Below are positions 6,451 to 11,625 of a stretch of DNA of 11,625 nucleotides, piece by piece. Location of the stretch: assembly GCA_903893675.1 (NCBI GenBank), contig CAITNA010000199.1:1-11625 (forward strand), read 5' to 3'. The stretch comes from an uncultured Micrococcales bacterium. Its GTDB lineage: Bacteria > Actinomycetota > Actinomycetes > Actinomycetales > Microbacteriaceae. Below the pieces are notes generated by a model that saw only the letters and a list, made by a program, of their open reading frames with translations, was not told where the DNA came from and ran no database searches. The position numbers and the translations under genes are program-made. Position 1 is the stretch's first letter, and every line of letters begins with the position of its first letter.

Positions 6451-6912
6451 CTAGGAGCGGTGGTGCTTCAAGAACTCAATCAACCCGGGCGGTGCCACAC
6501 TCTCGCCGGTTTCAATTAGCTCTGCCAGACTCCACCAGCGAACCTCCAACACATCGCGACGTTCATCGTCGGTCCAGCCAGATTGATCGAGCTCAAAGCG
6601 TTCGACCTGTAATTCGAAAAAGTGATCTTTGAATGTGTGGTGATTGATTCCGTCGGCCCAATCCCAGCGGCCCTCGGTCTGCCAGATCATTTCGCCAAGT
6701 TCGTCGCCAGAGACCTTCAGGCCGGTTTCCTCGGCCAATTCGCGAATTGCGGCATCCAGGATGCCCTCGCCGGCGTCGATTCCGCCGCCTGGGGTGATCC
6801 AACGCGGTGGCAGGCCGACTTCGGGGTCAAAGTGGGTTTTGAGCAGCAAAATGGCGTCAGATTGGTCGGTTACCAATACCCTGGCGGTTTCTCGGTGTTG
6901 ACCGGGCCTCAC
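6451..6912 (-). CDS. Nudix hydrolase (MutT-like)
   Basis: Nudix enzymes cleave nucleoside diphosphates linked to another moiety, using divalent metal. The 153-aa protein carries a perfect Nudix box, G-x5-E-x7-REL-x-EE-x-GL, at residues 43-65, with Arg57, Glu58, Glu61 and Glu62 as catalytic and metal-binding residues. The fold is typical: an ARVLVTD first strand, PPRWITPGGG before the box, and a C-terminal EVRWWSLAEL segment. The substrate cannot be deduced; nucleotide pool cleaning is a guess. The start GTG (6912-6910) overlaps the stop of the upstream yczE-like gene by 4 nt (GTGA), which implies translational coupling in a two-gene operon. It ends 107 bp from convergent trpD. Confidence 0.92.
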   Translation of the reverse strand: MRPGQHRETARVLVTDQSDAILLLKTHFDPEVGLPPRWITPGGGIDAGEGILDAAIRELAEETGLKVSGDELGEMIWQTEGRWDWADGINHHTFKDHFFELQVERFELDQSGWTDDERRDVLEVRWWSLAELIETGESVAPPGLIEFLKHHRS

Positions 6913-7505
6913 GCTGTCTTGCTCCTAAACAGCCTCATTGAGCGCTGCATGAGCCAGCCGATGGTGAAGGCAAAGATGATGGTTCCCTCACGAAACTGGC
7001 CGCCAAGCGCCCAACCGATGAGCAGAACGGTCAGTTCGACCACGGTTCGCACAATCCAGATTGGCTTACCGAGCTTGGTGGCCAGGCCGAGCATCAGGCC
7101 GTCTCTCGGGCCAGCTCCCAGGTTTGCCGAAATATAGAGGCCGCTGGCGGCCCCAACCAACAGCAAGCCGATCAGGAACATTGCGGCTGACTGAAGGTAG
7201 TTGGTCGATCTTGGGATGAGAGTTATAAATAGGTTCGCCCAGGTGCCAATCAAGAGGGCATTTGCGATGGTTCCGAAGCCTGGTCGGTTTCGAAGCGGAA
7301 TCCAGAACAGCAAGACGACGGCGCCAATCAAGATCGAGGCGGTGCCAAAGGCAATGCCGAGGCGAATCGAGACACCTTGGGAAAGCACATCCCAGGGAGA
7401 AAGGCCAAGGTGCGCCTGCAACATCAGGGTCAAGCCGAAGCCGCAGACACAAAGCCCAACCATTAGGCGGGTCAGATTGGCGACGTTGAGCGATTTGAAC
7501 ACCAC
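6909..7505 (-). CDS. YczE/YitT-family membrane protein
   Basis: The 198-aa hydrophobic protein matches the YczE branch of the YczE/YyaS/YitT family. The signature pieces are LQAHLGLSPWDVLSQGVS (about 29-46), a GFGTIANALLIGTW segment, and SGLYISANLGAGPRDGLMLG (about 121-140). About five membrane helices are visible, with a basic C-terminus (SMRLFRSKTA). Function is not established for the family; some members are annotated as transporters or are found next to regulators. The start is GTG at 7505 or the adjacent GTG at 7502. A TAGGCT hexamer (7514-7509) ends 6 nt before the second GTG, the same leaderless geometry seen at trpD and ctaE, so 7502 may be the real start. It is the first gene of an operon with the overlapping Nudix gene and is divergent from the phosphodiesterase gene, 40 bp away. 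Confidence 0.87.
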   Translation of the reverse strand: MVFKSLNVANLTRLMVGLCVCGFGLTLMLQAHLGLSPWDVLSQGVSIRLGIAFGTASILIGAVVLLFWIPLRNRPGFGTIANALLIGTWANLFITLIPRSTNYLQSAAMFLIGLLLVGAASGLYISANLGAGPRDGLMLGLATKLGKPIWIVRTVVELTVLLIGWALGGQFREGTIIFAFTIGWLMQRSMRLFRSKTA

Positions 7506-7545
7506 TAGAGCCTAACCGCGACAGACTAGAGCCAGACCAACAAGG

Positions 7546-8313
7546 ATGGCCACCATCAAAACCGATTACTTCTCACCTGCCAAGCCACGCATTTTCGCGC
7601 ATCGTGGTTTGACGCTCGATCGTTTCGACGAGAACAGTCTCGAGGCATTGAAGGCCGCAGAAGCCTCAGGCATCGCGTATTTCGAAATCGATGTTCGCGC
7701 CTCTAGTGACGGCGTGGTTTACGTGTTGCACGATGTCGATCTGCTGCGTGTTGCAGGTGTTGCCCGAAAAGTCGCCGAGGTTCGTTCAGCCGAGTTGGAT
7801 GCGATGACCCTAAAGCGCGGCGGCAAACCGCTTCGCCTAGCCGATGCCTTCGACCACTTCCCTGCTGCCAGGTTCAATATCGACCTGAAAACTCCTGAGG
7901 TCGTTGCTGGTGTGCGCGAACTGGTGACCGCCTACGACGCCGCGGGCAAAAAACTCAGTGAACGGGTATTGCTGACCAGTTTCACCGACGCGACTGCGCG
8001 CTCGGCTATCCGAGGGTTGAATGTGGCAACCTCTGCCGGAATGCGCACGACACTCCTCGCCCGCTTGAGCTACTTTGCAGGCCCGTTGTTAGGCTGGCTG
8101 CTTCGCGACGTGGATGCACTTCAGCTTCCCGTCGAGTTCGCCAAAATTCGTCTCGATTCGCAGGGTTTCATCAGGGCCGTGCAGCACCATGGGGTCGAAG
8201 TTCACTATTGGACCATCAACGACCCAGCCGAGGCCAAACGCCTTATCGGGCTGGGCGCCGATGGCATCGTCAGTGATCAGGCAGATGTGATCGCAGCCGC
8301 GCTCGCGGAATAA
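7546..8313 (+). CDS. Glycerophosphodiester phosphodiesterase
   Basis: Enzymes of this family hydrolyse glycerophosphodiesters to glycerol-3-phosphate and an alcohol, recycling phospholipid or teichoic acid breakdown products. The 255-aa protein shows the TIM-barrel motifs in order: AHRG with His19 and Arg20, ENSLEA with Glu29 and Asn30, YFEIDVRASSDGVVYVLHD with Glu47, Asp49 and His62, RFNIDLK around 112-118, VHYWTIND and GADGIVSD near the end. The two His are the general acid/base pair and the acidic residues bind the metal. There is no signal peptide, so it is probably cytosolic. The ATG at 7546 is the only reasonable start; AAGG directly abuts it and no spaced Shine-Dalgarno sequence is visible. 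The 3' end (GAA TAA) contains the -35 of the following rbpA promoter. Confidence 0.94.
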   Translation: MATIKTDYFSPAKPRIFAHRGLTLDRFDENSLEALKAAEASGIAYFEIDVRASSDGVVYVLHDVDLLRVAGVARKVAEVRSAELDAMTLKRGGKPLRLADAFDHFPAARFNIDLKTPEVVAGVRELVTAYDAAGKKLSERVLLTSFTDATARSAIRGLNVATSAGMRTTLLARLSYFAGPLLGWLLRDVDALQLPVEFAKIRLDSQGFIRAVQHHGVEVHYWTINDPAEAKRLIGLGADGIVSDQADVIAAALAE

Positions 8314-8332
8314 AACCGAACACCACTCGGTT
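8307..8332 (+). promoter_or_regulatory. SigR-type (thiol-oxidative stress) promoter of rbpA
   Basis: GGAAT at 8307-8311, then exactly 18 nt, then GTT at 8330-8332, matches the Streptomyces SigR consensus GGAAT-N18-GTT at every defined position. rbpA is an established SigR target in Streptomyces coelicolor. The -35 overlaps the last codon and stop of the upstream phosphodiesterase gene, and the expected start site leaves a leader of roughly 30 nt before the rbpA start, including its ribosome binding site. A SigR-like sigma factor elsewhere in the genome is assumed, not seen. Confidence 0.65.
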
Positions 8333-8360
8333 GTTACAAGTACCCCAAAAGGGTTATGCA

Positions 8361-8365
8361 GGAGG
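8361..8365 (+). promoter_or_regulatory. rbpA ribosome binding site GGAGG
   Basis: A perfect GGAGG with a 5-nt spacer (AAACA) precedes ATG at 8371. It rules out the in-frame ATG at 8356, which lies upstream of the Shine-Dalgarno sequence. Confidence 0.9.
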
Positions 8366-8370
8366 AAACA

Positions 8371-8733
8371 ATGGCCACTACTTCAATGCGCGGAATGCGC
8401 CTCGGTGCACAAACTATCCAGAACGAAATCGGCGTTACCTATGCCGACAAGACCAAGCACGAATATATCTGTGCAAACGGTCACACCAACGACGTGGTTT
8501 TCGCCGCGGATGCAGAACTGCCTGAATTCTGGCAGTGCCGCAAGTGTTCAGAGCTCGGGGCCCTTGTGGTTGACGGCAAGCACGTCGCCCTCGAGTCGAA
8601 ATCAGATCGCCCAGGCCGCAGCCACCTCGAGATGCTTATGGAGCGTCGCACCAAGGAAGAGCTCGAAGAAATTCTCAAAGAGCGCATCGCCTACATCCGT
8701 GCCCGTCGCGCGCACGGTAAGGCCGAAATTTAA
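8371..8733 (+). CDS. rbpA: RNA polymerase-binding protein RbpA
   Basis: RbpA is an actinobacteria-specific protein that binds RNA polymerase and the principal sigma factor, stabilises the open complex and affects rifampicin tolerance. The 120-aa protein has the expected order: an N-terminal tail with RGMRLGAQT, a core domain, a basic linker (KSDRPGRSHLEMLMERR), and the C-terminal sigma-interacting helices KEELEEILKERIAYIRARR. The core has Cys34, His38, Cys56 and Cys59 (CANGH and CRKC), a zinc-ligand set known from the Streptomyces protein and absent from the Mycobacterium tuberculosis one. ATG 8371 is chosen from the GGAGG 5 nt upstream. A SigR-like promoter lies upstream. The stop codon directly abuts the ppm1 stop on the other strand. 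Confidence 0.96.
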   Translation: MATTSMRGMRLGAQTIQNEIGVTYADKTKHEYICANGHTNDVVFAADAELPEFWQCRKCSELGALVVDGKHVALESKSDRPGRSHLEMLMERRTKEELEEILKERIAYIRARRAHGKAEI

Positions 8734-9444
8734 CTAACGTTTAAAAACTCGCGCAAAGCCGAGTTTTGTGACCAGCCATAGTGCCTCAATCACTATGGCT
8801 GTTGTCATTTTTGACGCGCCAATGACGCGCTCAACAAAAACGATCGGAACTTCGCGCACCGTTGCGCCTGCACGCAGCGAAGCCCAGGTCATCTCGACCT
8901 GGAACGAATAACCCTGGGATGAGATCGAATCGAGATCGATTTTCTGCAGCAGGCTCGAGCGGTAAACCCTGAACCCTGCGGTTGCATCCTTGATCTTTGC
9001 GCCGAGCATGATGCGAACATAGAGATTGCCGGTGCGCGAAATCAGCTTGCGGCTGATAGGCCAGTTCTCGGTCTTGCCACCCTTGGTCCAGCGCGAGCCG
9101 ATTACCAGATCCGCATCCTGAGCAATGAGCTTCGGCAAATCTTCTGGGCGGTGGCTGCCATCTGCATCCATCTCGATGACGTACTCGTATCCACGTTCGA
9201 ACGCCTTCTTGAAACCGGCTAGGTAGGCTCGACCCAAACCGTTCTTTTCGGTGCGATGCAAAACCGTAACGCGTTTGTCTTTGCCTGCCATCTCGTCGGC
9301 GAGCTTGCCGGTGCCATCTGGGCTGTTGTCATCGACAATCAGAAGGTCGACATTGTTGTTGTTTTCGAAGAGGCGACCAACGATGATCGGCAAGTTCTCG
9401 ATTTCGTTGTAGGTCGGAATGATAACCAGGTGGCGATTAGCCAT
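8734..9444 (-). CDS. ppm1: Polyprenol monophosphomannose synthase
   Basis: This GT2-family enzyme transfers mannose from GDP-mannose to polyprenyl phosphate; the product is the sugar donor for protein O-mannosylation and for mannosylated lipoglycans at the membrane. In the 236-aa form starting at ATG 9444 the motifs are VIIPTYNEIENL near the N-terminus, LLIVDDNSPDGTG (DD pair), GLGRAYLAGFK, EMDADGSHRPEDLP (the DAD metal site), and the later VIGSRWTKGG and KDATAGFRVYR. There are no clear membrane helices at the C-terminus, so it is the short soluble catalytic type. In mycobacteria the equivalent domain is fused to an Lnt-like domain; here the genes are separate but overlap by 8 nt (9437-9444). 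An upstream in-frame start at 9471 would add nine residues lacking similarity and lies inside lnt. Confidence 0.94.
   Translation of the reverse strand: MANRHLVIIPTYNEIENLPIIVGRLFENNNNVDLLIVDDNSPDGTGKLADEMAGKDKRVTVLHRTEKNGLGRAYLAGFKKAFERGYEYVIEMDADGSHRPEDLPKLIAQDADLVIGSRWTKGGKTENWPISRKLISRTGNLYVRIMLGAKIKDATAGFRVYRSSLLQKIDLDSISSQGYSFQVEMTWASLRAGATVREVPIVFVERVIGASKMTTAIVIEALWLVTKLGFARVFKR
8744..8767. terminator. Bidirectional terminator between rbpA and ppm1
   Basis: AAAACTCG (8744-8751) pairs with CGAGTTTT (8760-8767) around an 8-nt loop. The A-run on one side and T-run on the other make it usable from both strands. It lies 10 nt past the rbpA stop and inside the last codons of ppm1, so for minus-strand transcription it ends the ppm1 message within the coding end and is less likely to be efficient there. 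Confidence 0.55.
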
Positions 9445-10984
9445 TTTGCTTCTGCTTTCTTCGGTAGACAAACCGAAGCCAAACTAAAAACACACTCTGT
9501 GCGATTGCTGAGAAGTTGATGACCTCATCGAGGCTTGGGCCGAATGCCATCGCCGGTGTGATTGTTGTGCGAAGAGGCAAGGACGACTGCAGAATGCCTG
9601 CCTTGAAGCTCGGCAAGCTTTGCGAGACTGCACCGTTTGGGTAAATCAGTGCCGAGATGCCAACTGTAGAAATATTGACCACTGCCCTGCCCGTTTCGAT
9701 TGCTCGGAGTTTTGCGATGGCAAGTTGCTGGGCAGATTCGTTGGTGTGGCCGAAATCTGAGTTGTTGGTCTGCACGACAAGCAGCTTGGCACCTTGCTTG
9801 ACTAGGTCGCGCGAAATGTCTGCAACTGCTACCTCGAAGCAGATCATCACGCCTACCCTGCCCTGCTTCAATTCGAAGATGCCGTCTCGAGTGCCGAAGG
9901 TGTAGCCCTTGGCAATGAGTGCAATCTGCTCAGGGTCAATCAGTGACCAGAAGGCGCGGTCTGGAACATACTCGGCAAAAGGCACCGGGCGCTTCTTGTC
10001 GTAGTAGTCGGTCGGGCCGATTCGCGGTTGCCAAAGCACAGATGAGTTGAAGAAGTCTTGTCCGCGCGAGGTGATGGTTCCGAAGATCAGCGGCGTCTTT
10101 AGTTCATCGACGAATCTGGTGACCGACCACTGCGCGTCGAAATTGGATAGCGGGCTGAGGTCTGCTGCGTTTTCTGGCCAGATCACTACATCGGGCTTGC
10201 TACTCGCGCTTAACAGCGGCTTACTCGCATCCAAGTGGTTTTTCAAAATCGTGCCGGGAGTTTCGTTTGCGAATAGGCCCGCATTGGCGTTGCCCTGGAC
10301 TGCCGCAACGTTGAGCCAGCCGGCTTCTGCATTGGTGTTGAGCGGAGTCAGCGCGGGAATAGCTACGACCAAGAAGACCAAAACCGCGGTCAGAGAACCG
10401 TGCCAGTGCGCCGGGTTCAGTTCGCGGTAGCCGAAGACAATCAATGCTGTGGCGAACACGAGCGAGAAACTGATTGCGGTTTGCCCGCCCCAGTATGCGA
10501 TTCCGGCGAACGGTGAATCTGACTGAGACATCGCCACGGTCGACCAAGGGAAACCACCGTATGGCCAGTTGCTGGAAACCCACTCGCGCGCTGTCCAGAG
10601 CGAACTCACCGAGAGTGCCAAGAGGGTGTTTGACCAAAGGGTGTGGTGGCTGCGCTTGAAGAACACATAGGCCACGTTGATCAGGTATGCCCCGGCGGCG
10701 AAGATCAGTGCCTCGAGAATCGAGAGTGCCAACCACGGCACAGGGCCAAGGTATGCGGTCATCCAAGGAATTTGGCTGGCATACCAGGCAAGGCCGCCGA
10801 CAAAACCGACGCCGAGCGATTGACGCGGTGAGCTTCGAATGATGGCCACCAGGATGAGCGCCACCGCCGGGAAGATTGCAATCCAGAGACCAGTGTCAGG
10901 GTAGGCCTGAGACGAGAGCAAACCGCCGAACAGCGCGAGCAGCAAGTTGCCGCCGAGGTAGCGCAGATGGGTCAGGTTCTTCAT
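9437..10984 (-). CDS. lnt: Apolipoprotein N-acyltransferase
   Basis: Lnt adds the third acyl chain to the N-terminal Cys of lipoproteins in the cytoplasmic membrane. The 515-aa length is normal. The N-terminal half holds about six to eight membrane helices (to about residue 210) with the conserved REWVSSNWPYGGFPW around 133-147. The C-terminal half is a nitrilase-type domain with the catalytic triad Glu271 (VVIWPENAAD), Lys330 (YYDKKRPVPFAEYVP) and Cys382 (VMICFEVA), plus Glu338 in the VPFAEYVP loop. LLVVQTNNSDFG and KLRAIETGRAVV also match. It starts 15 nt after the helY stop and its own end overlaps ppm1 by 8 nt, so the three genes probably form one operon. ATG at 10984 has no strong Shine-Dalgarno sequence. 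Confidence 0.95.
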   Translation of the reverse strand: MKNLTHLRYLGGNLLLALFGGLLSSQAYPDTGLWIAIFPAVALILVAIIRSSPRQSLGVGFVGGLAWYASQIPWMTAYLGPVPWLALSILEALIFAAGAYLINVAYVFFKRSHHTLWSNTLLALSVSSLWTAREWVSSNWPYGGFPWSTVAMSQSDSPFAGIAYWGGQTAISFSLVFATALIVFGYRELNPAHWHGSLTAVLVFLVVAIPALTPLNTNAEAGWLNVAAVQGNANAGLFANETPGTILKNHLDASKPLLSASSKPDVVIWPENAADLSPLSNFDAQWSVTRFVDELKTPLIFGTITSRGQDFFNSSVLWQPRIGPTDYYDKKRPVPFAEYVPDRAFWSLIDPEQIALIAKGYTFGTRDGIFELKQGRVGVMICFEVAVADISRDLVKQGAKLLVVQTNNSDFGHTNESAQQLAIAKLRAIETGRAVVNISTVGISALIYPNGAVSQSLPSFKAGILQSSLPLRTTITPAMAFGPSLDEVINFSAIAQSVFLVWLRFVYRRKQKQNG

Positions 10985-10999
10985 CGGGGTAATTCTTGC

Positions 11000-11624
11000 C
11001 TAGTCGTAGTAGCTGATGGCGACAATTCCACGCTTGACCGAGTCGACGGCGGCACGGGCGGTCGCCGCCAGCTTCTCATCTGCGACCTGAGCAATCTGTT
11101 CGAGCAGGTCAATTACCTGCTTCGCCCAGCGGATGAAGTCTCCTGGCAAAAGGTCGGCAAGTTCGAGCACGTGGTCGAGCTTGGCATTGGAGGCCCACTT
11201 GTGGAAGGCAAGACTGATCGAGAAGTCTGGCGAGTTGGTTGAAGGCAACTTGTTCTTTTTGGCGAGCGACTCGAGGGTCCACCAGACATCCAAGGTGTTC
11301 TCTGCAAATTGCTCGAAGTTGCCGCGAGGAAGTCTTGGCGTTTCGTCCTCGTCACGTCTGGCTTCATAGACCAGAGCGACAACGAGCGCCGCGAGATTCG
11401 CCGCGTCGATGCCGGTCCACACTCCGTGGCGAATGCACTCGGCCACAAGCAAATCACGATCGCCATAGATTCGAGCAAGCATCTTGCCCTCTTCGAGCAC
11501 GTTCAGGTCTGGGTCTTCGTCGCTCAGATATTCCAACTCAACGAGTTGGTTGCAGATCTTGTCGAAGGTCCTCGCAACCAAGTTGGTGCGGGTTTCAATT
11601 TGCGAAAGCGCGGCATCCAGCTCG
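11000..11624 (-). CDS. helY: HelY-type DEAD/DEAH-box helicase, C-terminal part (5' partial)
   Basis: This is the C-terminal DSHCT domain of an Ski2/Mtr4-like RNA helicase of the actinobacterial HelY type. The frame is open to the window edge; TTG at 11581 is internal, and the codons before it read ELDAALSQIETRTNL, which continues the family pattern. Recognisable pieces are ARTFDKICNQLVELEYL, GKMLARIYGDRDLLVAECIR, GVWTGIDAANLAALVVALVY, EARRDEDETPRLP, and the terminal LLPGDFIRWAKQVIDLLEQI followed by VKRGIVAISYYD. The helicase motor motifs lie outside the window. It is the most upstream visible gene of the helY-lnt-ppm1 operon. In many actinobacteria tatA/tatC lie upstream of helY, which cannot be checked here. 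Confidence 0.92.
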   Translation of the reverse strand, partial: ELDAALSQIETRTNLVARTFDKICNQLVELEYLSDEDPDLNVLEEGKMLARIYGDRDLLVAECIRHGVWTGIDAANLAALVVALVYEARRDEDETPRLPRGNFEQFAENTLDVWWTLESLAKKNKLPSTNSPDFSISLAFHKWASNAKLDHVLELADLLPGDFIRWAKQVIDLLEQIAQVADEKLAATARAAVDSVKRGIVAISYYD

Positions 11625-11625
11625 C

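Noticed and set aside
6622..7137. 171-aa plus-strand open frame
   Set aside because: It lies antisense across the Nudix and yczE-like genes, both of which have clear family motifs; no ribosome binding site or recognisable domain.
8314..8332. AACCGA / TCGGTT hairpin as a terminator of the phosphodiesterase gene
   Set aside because: Only a 6-bp stem with no T-run after it, and it coincides with the SigR-like promoter spacer and -10.
9445..9471. Upstream in-frame start for ppm1
   Set aside because: The added residues (MSTEESRSK) come from lnt coding sequence and have no family similarity; MANRHLVIIPTYNE is the usual beginning.
11579..11581. TTG at 11581 as the start of the last minus-strand gene
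   Set aside because: The frame continues to the window edge with residues that fit the HelY family, so the gene is simply cut by the window.

Overview
The window looks like a chromosomal segment of an actinobacterium of moderate GC content, most plausibly Microbacteriaceae or a related freshwater lineage. The lineage is inference. The phylum-level call rests on an RbpA RNA-polymerase-binding protein, a HelY-type helicase next to a separate lnt and ppm1 pair, and a divergent trpD / ctaE pair, an arrangement known from Mycobacterium and other actinobacteria.

Left part (1-4650): cell-surface and accessory genes. It opens with the 3' end of a surface protein with an OmpA-like C-terminal domain, closed by a strong intrinsic terminator (683-718). 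Next is an MpaB/DUF2236-type haem oxygenase family gene. Then comes a large secreted protein with an N-terminal signal peptide, an unrecognised four-cysteine domain, one fibronectin-III-like domain and six complete Ig-like repeats of 276-279 bp. These repeats alternate between two types, so the real repeat unit appears to be a pair of about 555 bp.

Junction (4645-4650): at the start of the seventh Ig-like repeat the sequence switches directly into ctaE on the opposite strand. The breakpoint is the palindrome AGCGCT, which reads correctly in both genes. Both genes are cut: the Ig-like protein has lost its real C-terminus, and ctaE has lost its last membrane helix (about 20-25 codons) and everything downstream, where qcrCAB would be expected. 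This is either an assembly chimera in a repeat array or a real rearrangement. It is the most important point for anyone using this window.

Right part (4651-11625): ordinary core genes in a tight layout. Truncated ctaE and trpD diverge, each with a TANNNT hexamer exactly 6 nt before its ATG, suggesting leaderless transcripts. A yczE-like membrane protein gene and a Nudix hydrolase gene form a two-gene operon with a 4-nt overlap, converging on trpD. A glycerophosphodiester phosphodiesterase gene is divergent from them. rbpA follows, with a perfect SigR-type promoter (GGAAT-N18-GTT) whose -35 overlaps the stop codon of the upstream gene. rbpA abuts, stop to stop, the opposite-strand helY-lnt-ppm1 operon, which serves RNA metabolism, lipoprotein N-acylation and polyprenol-phosphate-mannose synthesis.

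No tRNA, rRNA, CRISPR array, transposase or phage gene was recognised, and no stretch over 300 bases lacks a gene. I saw no clear new multi-gene system. The best leads are the ctaE junction, the alternating Ig-like array and the SigR-like rbpA promoter.
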